Origin: Mesostigma viride
Lineage: Eukaryota > Streptophyta > Mesostigmatophyceae > Mesostigmatales > Mesostigmataceae
Assembly: GCA_009746045.1 (NCBI GenBank)
Contig: RPFO01000667.1
Span: 7,007,046-7,071,045, forward strand
Direction of reading: 5' to 3'
Length of the DNA: 64,000 nucleotides
Position numbers and translations under genes: made by a program. Below the pieces are notes generated by a model. It did no database searches, was not told where the DNA came from, and saw nothing but the letters and a program-made list of their open reading frames with translations. Below, piece after piece: positions 22,301 to 36,200 of this stretch; the stretch's first letter is position 1; every line of letters begins with the position of its first letter.

Positions 22301-22860
22301 AGTAAGGCTAAGTAGCATAGCAAGTGGCCCACGCGCATGTGCGCCCATAATGGCCCCCATGGATGATGCATTAAGAATTTAGCCCAGCTCTGCCGATGCA
22401 GAGAGTCACTCTCTGATGAGAAGCCATGCCCTAGCTCTTGTATACGGCCATGATGATCTTCCACGTACCGCTGCCAGACCCCTAGGTCTGCTGCGAACAT
22501 GGTGACCAGTGCAGGTGCCCTTGGTGCACCCAGAGCAAGTGTCGTTTACATCCCCACCCTTGCAGGAAGTAGCCCAGAATGTAATAAAAGCCATATGAAC
22601 TTGAGACAACTATGCCTGGACGCATGGCAATCCAACGCCGTGGAAGGACTAGGGTAGTTGTCTGAGAGGAAAGACGCGAAGGCCGCGGGAGCCACGCCAG
22701 CTATCTCTATAGGTAGACCTCATGCATGGAGGGAGACAGAGGGTAACAAGAAAGGTTGATAGGGAAAACACACATACACACACACACACCACCACCACTA
22801 CCAACACAAACAACCAAAACTAAGAAGGAAAAGAGGGAACGCATATGTATATACTCCATA

Positions 22861-22922
22861 CTTATTCTTTTAGCCCCTTCGTGTATGTGTATACACATAC
22901 ACGAAGGGGCTAAAAGAATAAG
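22861..22922. repeat. 62-bp perfect palindrome
   Basis: Arms of 31 bp (22861-22891 and 22892-22922) are exact reverse complements with no spacer, centred on GTGTATACAC. With mismatches the symmetry extends to about 80 bp. It could extrude as a cruciform. It may be a foldback insertion or an assembly or replication artefact. Confidence 0.95.
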
Positions 22923-22940
22923 TAAGGAGTATGCATTACA

Positions 22941-23433
22941 ACCCCGCCCTGTAGACCCCGGATCGTCAAGCGTGACCTCTTCAAGGTCGTCATTCTGACG
23001 ATCCTGACCTATGGCGCCGAGACGTGGGTCACACTGACGCAGGAGCTGGAGCAACGACTCGACGGCAACGTCACCAAGATGCTGCATGCGCAAGGCCCTT
23101 AACATCCCCTTTGGTTTGCACATTAGTAATGAGGATCTGTACGCTGATTTGCCCTATGTTTCCCACATTATTAGGCACAGGCGCCTGGGCCTAGCCGGGC
23201 ACCTGGCCCGCACAGATCAGGTAGACACATTAGATAGACTCGCTGGCACCAAGCCCGTCCAGCCTGGGCGATATGTCCTCACCTGGCGTGCCCCAGGCCG
23301 CGCGCGGCAGGGCCGCCACTCGTGGCCTTTTCGTGATAGACTCGGCATGGACATGTGCTACACTAGACGTGACGGGCTCACACCCGGGCAGCCTCCTGGT
23401 TTGTCTGTAATATGGAGGCAGATGGTACGCTAG
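22941..23433 (+). pseudogene. LINE ORF2 C-terminal remnant
   Basis: FKVVILTILTYGAETW (near 22985), QELEQRLD, then after a frameshift KALNIPFGLHISNEDLYADL and HIIRHRRLGLAGHLARTDQ (23090-23225). This is the characteristic end of many RTE/CR1-like LINE ORF2 proteins. The catalytic RT core is absent, so this is a 5'-truncated copy. Confidence 0.85.
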
Positions 23434-23935
23434 GATAGATGGCAAGTAGTGATGAAGGAGACCACCGGCCCCCAAGTCTGTGGGGGCTCCGCGTATGACG
23501 TACCGCGTATGGCATTCATAGCGATTCGGGCCGCGGTGCCCACACCCCTGTAACTAGGACCTAGATAGCTTACACCATCCATTCCATCCCATGTTCCCCT
23601 CCCACTGAGGACTTATGCTCACGTGGCGCAGTCACGTGTTTATTAACTACTTAATTAATTAATACATTACAAAGGGAAAAAGAAAAAAGAAAAAAAAAGA
23701 AAGAAAAAAGAAAAGAAAATGTAAATGGCAATAATACGAACAATAACAAATAAAGACAAAGTAAAGAACTCGTAATAATAATAACAAAAACAAAAATGAA
23801 ATAAAGAGAAGGTCATTGCTGGGATGTGGTGAGGCATATGCCCCTTCTCGGGGATATGTGCTACATATACTCCCAACGGAGTCATGTTCCTAATTAATTA
23901 TAATTAATTAATTAATTAATCACTACTTGCCATCT
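23434..23935 (+). repeat. LINE 3' UTR, A-rich tract and 3' end of copy 2
   Basis: 23434-23665 is the ORF2-family 3' UTR and tail (inverted copy at 17291-17515). 23669-23760 is a purine tract on the + strand. 23836-23925 is the terminal CCCCTTCTC, ACTCC-CAAC-GGAGT hairpin and (TTAA)n tail of copy 2. No gene. Confidence 0.7.
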
Positions 23936-24230
23936 ATCCTTGCGTACCATCTGCCTCCATATTACAGACAAACCAGGACCATAATTCTCGGTAAACGGAT
24001 GACGGGCTCCCGTTATATAAACGAGTAGCTTTAGCAGCTGTCAAACGTTACGTGAGCCGTGATCATCTTTCCAAGAAAGCCAGTTTTCGATGGCTTCAGT
24101 GGCCAAAGTGTAACAAAGTTGTAACAACAACTTATGGGCTATCCCCACCTCAACTCCACGGCTTGAAGCTTGATCTATGAAAACGCCGTAAAAAATGCAA
24201 AAGAGTAATGGTTGGACTAGGTAGTGAACT

Positions 24231-24235
24231 TTACA
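24231..24235 (-). terminator. TGTAA poly(A)-like signal of the VanX-like gene
   Basis: TGTAA on the minus strand, about 35 nt after the TGA stop. TGTAA is the usual poly(A) signal in chlorophycean algae. The cleavage site is not determinable from sequence. Confidence 0.45.
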
Positions 24236-24269
24236 ACTGGCTGCACTTAAACGCGCTCAATCCCTTTCT

Positions 24270-27200
24270 TCATGCGCACACAGTGACCAGTCTAGTAAAG
24301 CATTCATCGATGACATCATGCTTGAATGCCTCCACAACGTCAAAATGCCACCTGCAGATATCAGTGGGCAAACAATATTCAAGGAGTGGTGGCAATGACA
24401 CAGCGTCAAGTGAAGAACAGAACATACAAGGAACTAATGGCAGTGAAATTTCGCAGCAGCCGCCTTTGCAATAAATATATTGTCGTCAGAAAGCAACAAA
24501 CCTGAAAACACTAGCTGCCCAAATATGAGATTCTTAGTTCAGCAAGGAATCAAACAAAGGACCTTTGGCATAATTTCGCGGCTGTGTGAGTCTCCTGATC
24601 CGAAGGCATCTCACTTAACGTTACGAAACAGCCCAACTGCGAAAAACCTCTTTACCTCCTTTGGAGAGGGGTGCCAATATATGATAATGCCTGCGCTGGT
24701 TGTCTCCTTGATATGATAATGCCGAATCTATGACGAAGATTACTCACCTCTAGAGCTACGTGCGCAGGAATACTAACGCACGGTCCTACGTGATATTCTA
24801 GTATCGCTGAAAGTAGGCAATAAATACATACTGCTATTAATTAAAATGGATAAATGATGGGAATGGGACAGGCAACACAAGCAAGCGCAAGATAGGAACA
24901 TGCAACGAACAAGTACTAGCCCATATGCAACAAACTAAATCGTAGTATATTTTTACATGCACTGCCTCAATGTCACTTCACACCTGCCTGGAAATGCAGC
25001 CATATCTGCATCTGTATGTTTACTTACAAAGAAGTGTGCAGAGGTCAGAATGGCAACTAACAACGATTGCTACTAACAACACAAACATCGTTTTACGATC
25101 TAGACTGCCCGGAAGGATAACATGGCAAGCTGGCGTGTGATGGAGTCAATCAAATATCTAACACTGCAAGCTGGTACGCGTGTTAGAAAATTAATCGTGC
25201 TGGCAAGCTGGGATGCTTCACCCGTGTGCCGGTCCAGTATTCCGACATAATTTAGTACGCAAAGTTACAGACCAGACTCTCGACAGTTGGCCTGCGTGGG
25301 TGTCTTCTACAAATTGAATAGTGGAGTTGTAACTGTAGGTGAGGTGACAAAGATAGCTTCTTGATTGAGATGTGAGCAAGCAGGCGCTCACCATTCCATG
25401 TCCAAGCCGATGAACCCATGCTTCTCCATGGCAGCATGGAGGACCTGGCCGACAAATGGTTGGGTGCACGACACCAAAATTTCATGTACAGGAGGGGCAT
25501 GCACGAGTCACAACCATCCAACTTGGCGTTTGAACCGTAAGAACTTGGCGCTCGAGTTTCGTGGTCAAGTACTGGCATCATTAAGACTCCGATTCATGAG
25601 GAGCTATCTTCATTTTGTGACAGCAGGGACACGGTGAACAACCAAAGGCAGCCATTGGAGTGATTGCGCTGCTAAACGAATACGCCGGTGAATAGCCATG
25701 AAACAACCGCTAATAAACCTGAAGCAACCGCTAATCAACCGCAAACAAACACGAGCAACTGCAAACAACAAGTAAAAGCCACTGGAAAATCGCTAAAAAA
25801 ATGTTGAACCAGCATTCAAAAACCGTTAACAACTGCCAAAACAGCAACTAGCCAGCCACTAGACAAGCGTTCAACAGCCGTAAAGAAACTGCATTACAAT
25901 TGTTCGACAAGCTGCCAAAACAAGAACTTGCATTAATGTAACATGTCTACAGACAGTCATGGACGCGCGCAAGGAGGTCTCGCCCCTCTAAATTTTCTCT
26001 CTCCCCTCCCTCCTCTCTGCCGCTACCCTCTCTGTCTCCCTGTCCCTTCTCCTCCAACATCCAACCCAAAATCTTTGTACCTTGCGGTGGTGCAATTTCC
26101 CTCTCTGTACCTGGCGGTGGTGCTTCACATGGCGGGGCAGCTTGTGGAAGGACTTGTGCGCGCGCTCCGAGAAGTCATCTTCTCTCCCACGCAAGACCAG
26201 CAAGCAAGCACACACACAGGGACACGGACGCAAACAGCCATGGTCACAAACATGACAAAACTGTTTCCTATTCACTCGCTTATAAGTGGTTGACATCTCA
26301 GGCTTTCGAAGCATAGACAAGACACGGCATAGTCAGGGCGATGACATTAACATGTGACAGATAGCCATGGCAATTCACTCCAGAACTTGCTATCAGCAAC
26401 ATTACCAAGTGACAGACAAGAACTGTTGGGGTCGGCTGGGCTAGGTCATGCTGGGCTAGGCTGGAAAAATATAACTAGGAGAACGTCACTAGAGGATTCT
26501 CATAGGCGGGGTTTATGATTCTGCTATTACACTTTATTGGTTGCAGCTGCATGTAGCCATTAGTCGCACGTTATGCAGAAACCACGCAGAAAAGCATGCA
26601 GAAAGCATGAGAGAGGAATGCATAAAATAAGACTTAGCACAGATGCAGAAACAAATGGATGAACTAAATGCAGGAAGAGTCTTATGCAGGATGGCATGCA
26701 TCCATCTGTGGTACTTCAGAAAATTCGTCCGATATTGCGAAACTTTAAACCCTTGCCACTTGTCACGACTGAAAACCCACGGAAGCTCTCAACGGCACCC
26801 CCCTGCTCTTCTATCTGTGCACCCCAAGTGGGGGCTCGCATTTGTATTTTTGCGAGGGCTCACTTTTCTATTTCTGCGAGGCCCCCGCTTCCAAGCAAGG
26901 CAGCTCCCCTCATGACGCACAGTTGGGCCAAGCCACTCAGGTTTTCCTACAAGGTGGCACAAGTTTACTAGTGTACACAGGTACAAGTTGATACAAGCAT
27001 GTCTGTACCCAGCCGGCATCTCCAGGTGCTCCTTGAACACAGCTCCAGGTGCTCCTTGAACACAGCTCTAGCCCAGCACCGCACCGCATCCCTTCACCCC
27101 ATTCCTCCACCCCACGCCCTTACTGCCGGGCCAGGCCACACAGGTGCATGTCCGCCCGCAAATACCAGGGTTGGGCGTACAGGGGTTCAGAGGCTTGACG

Positions 27201-30200
27201 TAACCTAAACATGTAAAATGGCTAAAAGGGTGCCGTAGAATGCAACGCAGAGAAGCTTGCGTGCGTAACGTAAAGACGTAACTTGATAGAAAAGCGCGAA
27301 GCCGCACAAAAGCTTATGATTTTCCAGCTATTTTCCACCATTTCCATGGCAACAACTAGAAAGTGCTGTCCGTGCACCGCATGGGCGCCGCGCCGACGCA
27401 GCGCGACGCGGCGCCATCAGGCCTACAAGATCTCAATAGCACCGCTTCACCTTCTAAGTATCTGCCGACATTCCCACACTGGATAGGTTACGTCCACTCT
27501 ACGTTACCTATTTACACGGAACGTAAGCTAGAAACGCAACTTAAAAGGGCCACGTACGTAAAGGCCTTACGTGCCATTTTTCGCCACGCAAAGCGAAACG
27601 CAAAACCACGCAATTACGTCCATGTAATTGCGCAATTGGCGCAATGTAACCCCTTCACGCCCAACCCTTGGGAATACCTGCTGGTAATTACAAGCTCAAC
27701 GCTTCCCTACCAAAATCCATCCAATCCTTCAACCCAAATTCCGTTCAAACTTCCCGACCAAAGTACGCATGAAACTAAATCCGTGCAATCTCTTGTACCA
27801 ATGAACATGCAAGTGCACGCCCATCCCGGACAAGCGCACCCCTACCGGGATCCCTAGAACCCCCCCGTACAAACGTTCGGCGCAATCTCCCTTACCAAAT
27901 GCCTTAGAAAACTTTCGTACCAAAATCTGTCGGCATATCCAGCTCTTCCCCTCCCCGCGCCACCAGTGACACGTCCACGGCGGCCCCCCGGTTGTGGTTG
28001 GAGCCCTTGCCACCAGGGCGCCCGACGTAACTGCCAGATGTCACCACGTCGTGGGGGGGGGGGCAAGGAGCACGCACAGCCGCACAGGTGACGGCCAGGC
28101 CATGGGTGGGCAGCAGGCACAGGATTGGGGGGAGAGGAGGCACCATCAATAGCCAGGAAGCATACCCGTGCTTGGAAGCCTGCGCGTGCCCAGCCAAGAG
28201 GCATGGCCTAGAGGCACGGCCGAGAGGCGGGGCCACACGGGAGCAAGCAAGAGGCCTCGCCCTACTGGCAAGAAATGCGAAGAGGACCTCACCACTGCGG
28301 GGCATCGTCAAGAGGTATGGTCAGGAGGCATGCTAAAGGGGGATGGTCAAGAGGTATGGTCAGGAGGCATGCTGAAGGGGGATGGTCAAGAGGTATGGTC
28401 AAGAGGCATGCTGAAGGGGGATGGTCAAGAGGTATGGTCAGGAGGCATACTGAAGGGGGATGGTCAAGAGGTATGGTCAAGAGGCATGCTGAAGGGGGAT
28501 GGTCAAGAGGTATGGTCAAGAGGGATGCTTACGGGGGATGGTCAAGAGGTATGGTCAAGAGGCATGCTGAAGGGGGATGGTCAAGAGACACGGTGAAGTG
28601 TAGCAAGCGCGGGGGATGGTCAACAGGCATCGTCAAGAGTGAGGAGCCATGCCCACGTCATACATGCAAGGGAGCAGCAAACAAACAAACAAACAACAAC
28701 GTTGAGAGAACCTCGACACTGCAGGGTTTGAAACCTTGCAGGACAGTGCACATATATGCACCAGCCTCGTAACTCCTAGGTTGGCCAACGACAGTGGCGT
28801 GGCGTGGCCTAAGTAAAAAGTGCACAGAAAACTGCGCAGGATAGGGCACACCAGACGGCGCACCAGGAAGGGATAGCAAGTCCTTATATCTAATCGACAT
28901 CGAGGCCTCTGTGCATGGAATAGCGATGTAGGGTTTAGGGTTTAGGGGTTAGGGTTAAGTGCTCGCTGCAGCTTGCCAGATGGCGCGCACCGTGGATCTG
29001 GCAGGATCTCCCACATGCGCGATTGAACCATGGGGGGGCGGTACGCGTCAAACACTTTTAGGCCTGCAAGCACGACGAGGCAGGGTGTGTTACAGTGAAC
29101 GTTACACTGATTCATATGTAGCATGCCTTGCAGTCAGATTTCCAGGTATTGCAGCCATCCTGGAACGATGGCTATCAGCCATCGTCCCAGGCTACGACTG
29201 TAAAATTGATTCATGGTCATGCCACTGTTCCATGCATTGCGATGGTAGTATCAAGGAGACAACCAGCGCATTGAGATAGCAGCATATATTTGAATAATAC
29301 TAAAGATTGATGTAGCACAGCTGTCAGCTGTGTCGCCTTGAGCATGGGCGAATCTTCTTAGACTGGATGAGAGGCCTTTCGCAAACAAGGAGATTGCGCC
29401 CTGGGTGTGGAATATTGGTATGGGCAGAAAGTGCTATTTCAGTTGAGCCAGTAGGAAACCAGCATCCAACCCACTGGCTCTTGATATGCTCTATTATATT
29501 ACTTTTTGGCACAATCCGCAACGTATTTACACACTCTTCGAGAGATATGATAAGCTATGAGAACAGCCCTTATATGCTGACCTGGGAAAGAACATGTAAC
29601 GAAAGTAATTGTCATGAGCTTCTCCGAGCCACTACTACCACAAAAGACAGCAAACCCAGAGACCAGCTGCCTTCAAAGCAGGTAAATGACACTTGACACT
29701 TGGCAGTTGCGGAGGATAAGGAAACAGATGGCCTCTCATGCCTTGGCAGTTGCGGAGGATGAGGAAACAGATGGCCTCTCATGCCCTGGCAGTTGCGGAG
29801 GATGAGGAAACAGATGGCCTCTCATGCCACAGTTGCGGAGGATGAGGAAACAGATGGCCTCTCATGCCACAGTTGCGGAGGATGAGGAAACAGATGGCCT
29901 CTCATGCCACAGTTGCGGAGGATAAGGAAACAGATGGCCTCTCATGCCACAGTTGCGGAGGATGAGGAAACAGATGGCCTCTCATGCCACAGTTGCGGAG
30001 GATAAGGAAACAGATGGCCTCTCATGCCACAGTTGCGGAGGATGAGGAAACAGATGGCCTCTCATGCCACAGTTGCGGAGGATAAGGAAACAGATGGCCT
30101 CTCATGCCACAGTTGCGGAGGATGAGGAAACAGATGGCCTCTCATGCCACAGTTGCGGAGGATAAGGAAACAGATGGCCTCTCATGCCACAGTTGCGGAG

Positions 30201-33200
30201 GATGAGGAAACAGATGGCCTCTCATGCCACAGTTGCGGAGGATGAGGAAACAGATGGCCTCTCATGCCACAGTTGCGGAGGATGAGGAAACAGATGGCCT
30301 CTCATGCCACAGTTGTGGAGGATGAGGAAACAGATGGCCTCTCATGCCACAGTTGCGGAGGATAAGGAAACAGATGGCCTCTCATGCCACAGTTGCGGAG
30401 GATGAGGAAACAGATGGCCTCTCATGCCACAGTTGCGGAGGATGAGGAAACAGATGGCCTCTCATGCCACAGTTGCGGAGGATGAGGAAACAGATGGCCT
30501 CTCATGCCCTGGCAGTTGCGGAGGATAAGGAAACAGATGGCCTCTCATGCCACAGTTGCGGAGGATAAGGAAACAGATGGCCTCTCATGCCACAGTTGCG
30601 GAGGATGAGGAAACAGATGGCCTCTCATGCCACAGTTGCGGAGGATGAGGAAACAGATGGCCTCTCATGCCACAGTTGCGGAGGATAAGGAAACAGATGG
30701 CCTCTCATGCCACAGTTGCGGAGGATAAGGAAACAGATGGCCTCTCATGCCACAGTTGCGGAGGATGAGGAAACAGATGGCCTCTCATGCCACAGTTGCG
30801 GAGGATGAGGAAACAGATGGCCTCTCATGCCACAGTTGCGGAGGATGAGGAAACAGATGGCCTCTCATGCCACAGTTGCGGAGGATGAGGAAACAGATGG
30901 CCTCTCATGCCACAGTTGCGGAGGATGAGGAAACAGATGGCCTCTCATGCCACAGTTGCGGAGGATGAGGAAACAGATGGCCTCTCATGCCACAGTTGCG
31001 GAGGATGAGGAAACAGATGGCCTCTCATGCCACAGTTGCGGAGGATGAGGAAACAGATGGCCTCTCATGCCACAGTTGCGGAGGATGAGGAAACAGATGG
31101 CCTCTCATGCCACAGTTGCGGAGGATGAGGAAACAGATGGCCTCTCATGCCACAGTTGCGGAGGATGAGGAAACAGATGGCCTCTCATGCCACAGTTGCG
31201 GAGGATGAGGAAACAGATGGCCTCTCATGCCACAGTTGCGGAGGATGAGGAAACAGATGGCCTCTCATGCCACAGTTGCGGAGGATGAGGAAACAGATGG
31301 CCTCTCATGCCACAGTTGCGGAGGATGAGGAAACAGATGGCCTCTCATGCCACAGTTGCGGAGGATGAGGAAACAGATGGCCTCTCATGCCACAGTTGCG
31401 GAGGATGAGGAAACAGATGGCCTCTCATGCCACAGTTGCGGAGGATAAGGAAACAGATGGCCTCTCATGCCACAGTTGCGGAGGATGAGGAAACAGATGG
31501 CCTCTCATGCCACAGTTGCGGAGGATGAGGAAACAGATGGCCTCTCATGCCACAGTTGCGGAGGATGAGGAAACAGATGGCCTCTCATGCCACAGTTGCG
31601 GAGGATAAGGAAACAGATGGCCTCTCATGCCACAGTTGCGGAGGATAAGGAAACAGATGGCCTCTCATGCCACAGTTGCGGAGGATGAGGAAACAGATGG
31701 CCTCTCATGCCACAGTTGCGGAGGATGAGGAAACAGATGGCCTCTCATGCCACAGTTGCGGAGGATGAGGAAACAGATGGCCTCTCATGCCACAGTTGCG
31801 GAGGATAAGGAAACAGATGGCCTCTCATGCCACAGTTGCGGAGGATGAGGAAACAGATGGCCTCTCATGCCACAGTTGCGGAGGATGAGGAAACAGATGG
31901 CCTCTCATGCCACAGTTGCGGAGGATGAGGAAACAGATGGCCTCTCATGCCACAGTTGCGGAGGATGAGGAAACAGATGGCCTCTCATGCCACAGTTGCG
32001 GAGGATGAGGAAACAGATGGCCTCTCATGCCACAGTTGCGGAGGATGAGGAAACAGATGGCCTCTCATGCCACAGTTGCGGAGGATAAGGAAACAGATGG
32101 CCTCTCATGCCACAGTTGCGGAGGATGAGGAAACAGATGGCCTCTCATGCCACAGTTGCGGAGGATGAGGAAACAGATGGCCTCTCATGCCACAGTTGCG
32201 GAGGATGAGGAAACAGATGGCCTCTCATGCCACAGTTGCGGAGGATAAGGAAACAGATGGCCTCTCATGCCACAGTTGCGGAGGATAAGGAAACAGATGG
32301 CCTCTCATGCCACAGTTGCGGAGGATAAGGAAACAGATGGCCTCTCATGCCACAGTTGCGGAGGATGAGGAAACAGATGGCCTCTCATGCCACAGTTGCG
32401 GAGGATAAGGAAACAGATGGCCTCTCATGCCACAGTTGCGGAGGATAAGGAAACAGATGGCCTCTCATGCCACAGTTGCGGAGGATGAGGAAACAGATGG
32501 CCTCTCATGCCACAGTTGCGGAGGATAAGGAAACAGATGGCCTCTCATGCCACAGTTGCGGAGGATGAGGAAACAGATGGCCTCTCATGCCACAGTTGCG
32601 GAGGATAAGGAAACAGATGGCCTCTCATGCCACAGTTGCGGAGGATAAGGAAACAGATGGCCTCTCATGCCACAGTTGCGGAGGATGAGGAAACAGATGG
32701 CCTCTCATGCCTTGGCAGTTGCGGAGGATGAGGAAACAGATGGCCTCTCATGCCCTGGCAGTTGCGGAGGATAAGGAAACAGATGGCCTCTCATGCCCTG
32801 GCAGTTGCGGAGGATGAGGAAACAGATGGCCTCTCATGCCCTGGCAGTTGCGGAGGATAAGGAAACAGATGGCCTCTCATGCCCTGGCAGTTGCGGAGGA
32901 TAAGGAAACAGATGGCCTCTCATGCCACAGTTGCGGAGGATGAGGAAACAGATGGCCTCTCATGCCACAGTTGCGGAGGATGAGGAAACAGATGGCCTCT
33001 CATGCCACAGTTGCGGAGGATAAGGAAACAGATGGCCTCTCATGCCACAGTTGCGGAGGATGAGGAAACAGATGGCCTCTCATGCCACAGTTGCGGAGGA
33101 TGAGGAAACAGATGGCCTCTCATGCCACAGTTGCGGAGGATAAGGAAACAGATGGCCTCTCATGCCCTGGCAGTTGCGGAGGATGAGGAAACAGATGGCC

Positions 33201-36200
33201 TCTCATGCCACAGTTGCGGAGGATGAGGAAACAGATGGCCTCTCATGCCACAGTTGCGGAGGATAAGGAAACAGATGGCCTCTCATGCCACAGTTGCGGA
33301 GGATGAGGAAACAGATGGCCTCTCATGCCACAGTTGCGGAGGATAAGGAAACAGATGGCCTCTCATGCCACAGTTGCGGAGGATGAGGAAACAGATGGCC
33401 TCTCATGCCACAGTTGCGGAGGATGAGGAAACAGATGGCCTCTCATGCCACAGTTGCGGAGGATGAGGAAACAGATGGCCTCTCATGCCACAGTTGCGGA
33501 GGATGAGGAAACAGATGGCCTCTCATGCCACAGTTGCGGAGGATGAGGAAACAGATGGCCTCTCATGCCACAGTTGCGGAGGATAAGGAAACAGATGGCC
33601 TCTCATGCCTTGGCAGTTGCGGAGGATGAGGAAACAGATGGCCTCTCATGCCACAGTTGCGGAGGATGAGGAAACAGATGGCCTCTCATGCCACAGTTGC
33701 GGAGGATAAGGAAACAGATGGCCTCTCATGCCACAGTTGCGGAGGATAAGGAAACAGATGGCCTCTCATGCCACAGTTGCGGAGGATGAGGAAACAGATG
33801 GCCTCTCATGCCACAGTTGCGGAGGATAAGGAAACAGATGGCCTCTCATGCCACAGTTGCGGAGGATAAGGAAACAGATGGCCTCTCATGCCACAGTTGC
33901 GGAGGATAAGGAAACAGATGGCCTCTCATGCCACAGTTGCGGAGGATGAGGAAACAGATGGCCTCTCATGCCACAGTTGCGGAGGATAAGGAAACAGATG
34001 GCCTCTCATGCCACAGTTGCGGAGGATGAGGAAACAGATGGCCTCTCATGCCACAGTTGCGGAGGATAAGGAAACAGATGGCCTCTCATGCCACAGTTGC
34101 GGAGGATGAGGAAACAGATGGCCTCTCATGCCACAGTTGCGGAGGATGAGGAAACAGATGGCCTCTCATGCCACAGTTGCGGAGGATAAGGAAACAGATG
34201 GCCTCTCATGCCACAGTTGCGGAGGATAAGGAAACAGATGGCCTCTCATGCCACAGTTGCGGAGGATAAGGAAACAGATGGCCTCTCATGCCACAGTTGC
34301 GGAGGATAAGGAAACAGATGGCCTCTCATGCCACAGTTGCGGAGGATGAGGAAACAGATGGCCTCTCATGCCACAGTTGCGGAGGATAAGGAAACAGATG
34401 GCCTCTCATGCCACAGTTGCGGAGGATAAGGAAACAGATGGCCTCTCATGCCACAGTTGCGGAGGATAAGGAAACAGATGGCCTCTCATGCCACAGTTGC
34501 GGAGGATGAGGAAACAGATGGCCTCTCATGCCACAGTTGCGGAGGATAAGGAAACAGATGGCCTCTCATGCCACAGTTGCGGAGGATGAGGAAACAGATG
34601 GCCTCTCATGCCACAGTTGCGGAGGATGAGGAAACAGATGGCCTCTCATGCCACAGTTGCGGAGGATGAGGAAACAGATGGCCTCTCATGCCACAGTTGC
34701 GGAGGATAAGGAAACAGATGGCCTCTCATGCCACAGTTGCGGAGGATAAGGAAACAGATGGCCTCTCATGCCACAGTTGCGGAGGATGAGGAAACAGATG
34801 GCCTCTCATGCCACAGTTGCGGAGGATAAGGAAACAGATGGCCTCTCATGCCACAGTTGCGGAGGATGAGGAAATAAGGAAACAGATGGCCTCTCATGCC
34901 CTGGGAGAAAGGGGCCAGGGGCCACCACTTTTCTTTCCGCTGCACTCCGTCCCCATCAACATTTCCGCGCTCCACCCCCCTTCAAGCCGTAGCTTACTAT
35001 GGTGTCTTGACACACACGGCCCACCATCCAGCGAACCTAACCACGTGGCCTCCGAGGCACTGTTTCAGCTAGCTTCGAGCCGTAGCTTACTATGGTGTCT
35101 TGACACACACGGCCCACCATCCAGCGAGCCTAACCACGTGGCCTCCGAGGCACTGTTTCAGCTAGCTTCGAGCCGTAGCTTACTATGGTGTCTTGACACA
35201 CACGGCGCACCATCCAGCGAGCCTAACCACGTGGCCTCCGAGGCACTGTTTCAGCTAGCTTCGAGCCGTAGCTTACTATGGTGTCTTGACACACACGGCG
35301 CACCATCCAGCGAGCCTAACCACGTGGCCTCCGAGGCACTGTTTCAGCTAGCTTCGAGCCGTAGCTTACTATGGTGTCTTGACACACACGGCGCACCATC
35401 CAGCGAGCCTAACCACGTGGCCTCCGAGGCACTGTTTCAGCTGGCTTCGAGCCGTAGCTTACTATGGTGTCTTGACACACACGGCCCACCATCCAGCGAG
35501 CCTGACCACGTGGCCTCCGAGGCACTGTTTCAGCTAGCTTCGAGCCGTAGCTTACTATGGTGTCTTGACACACACGGCCCACCATCCAGCGAGCCTAACC
35601 ACGTGGCCTCCGGGGCACTGTTTCAGCTAGCTTCGAGCCGTAGCTTACTATGGTGTCTTGACACACACGGCGCACCATCCAGCGAGCCTAACCACGTGGC
35701 CTCCGAGGCACTGTTCCAGCTAGCTTCGAGCCGTAGCTTACTATGGTGTCTTGACACACACGGCGCACCATCCAGCGAGCCTAACCACGTGGCCTCCGAG
35801 GCACTGTTTCAGCTAGCTTCGAGCCGTAGCTTACTATGGTGTCTTGACACACACGGCCCACCATCCAGCGAGCCTAACCACGTGGCCTCCGAGGCACTGT
35901 TTCAGCTGGCTTCGAGCCGTAGCTTACTATGGTGTCTTGACACACACGGCGCACCATCCAGCGAACCTAACCACGTGGCCTCCGAGGCACTGTTTCAGCT
36001 AGCTTCGAGCCGTAGCTTACTATGGTGTCTTGACACACACGGCGCACCATCCAGCGAACCTAACCACGTGGCCTCCGAGGCACTGTTTCAGCTAGCTTCG
36101 AGCCGTAGCTTACTATGGTGTCTTGACACACACGGCCCACCATCCAGCGAGCCTAACCACGTGGCCTCCGGGGCACTGTTTCAGCTAGCTTCGAGCCGTA

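Larger units (their letters stand above)
22607..23835 (+). mobile_element. Nested insertion carrying a LINE ORF2 C-terminal remnant and 3' end
   Basis: Splits the 3' UTR of copy 2 between CATATG (22593-22599 region) and CATATG (23836 region). Contents: a block shared with 53829-53946 (inverted), a (CA)n stretch at 22770-22795, a perfect palindrome (22861-22922), ORF2 C-terminal sequence, its 3' UTR with a CACGTG-N7-CACGTG hairpin (about 23617-23635) and a TTAATTAATTAA tail (23650-23665), then an A-rich tract. Confidence 0.65.

Noticed and set aside
22380-22440. Hammerhead ribozyme (CTGATGAG core near 22411)
   Set aside because: No CGAAA partner or stem arrangement follows, and the core is altered in sister copies (CTGCTGAG).
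22602-22665. 64-bp mini-MITE with TGAGACAACTA ends (also 53883-53946)
   Set aside because: Similarity between the two copies continues beyond the inverted ends, so they are parts of a larger dispersed repeat.
29698-34903. CRISPR array
   Set aside because: Units are contiguous and near-identical with no unique spacers, and the setting is eukaryotic; it is a satellite.
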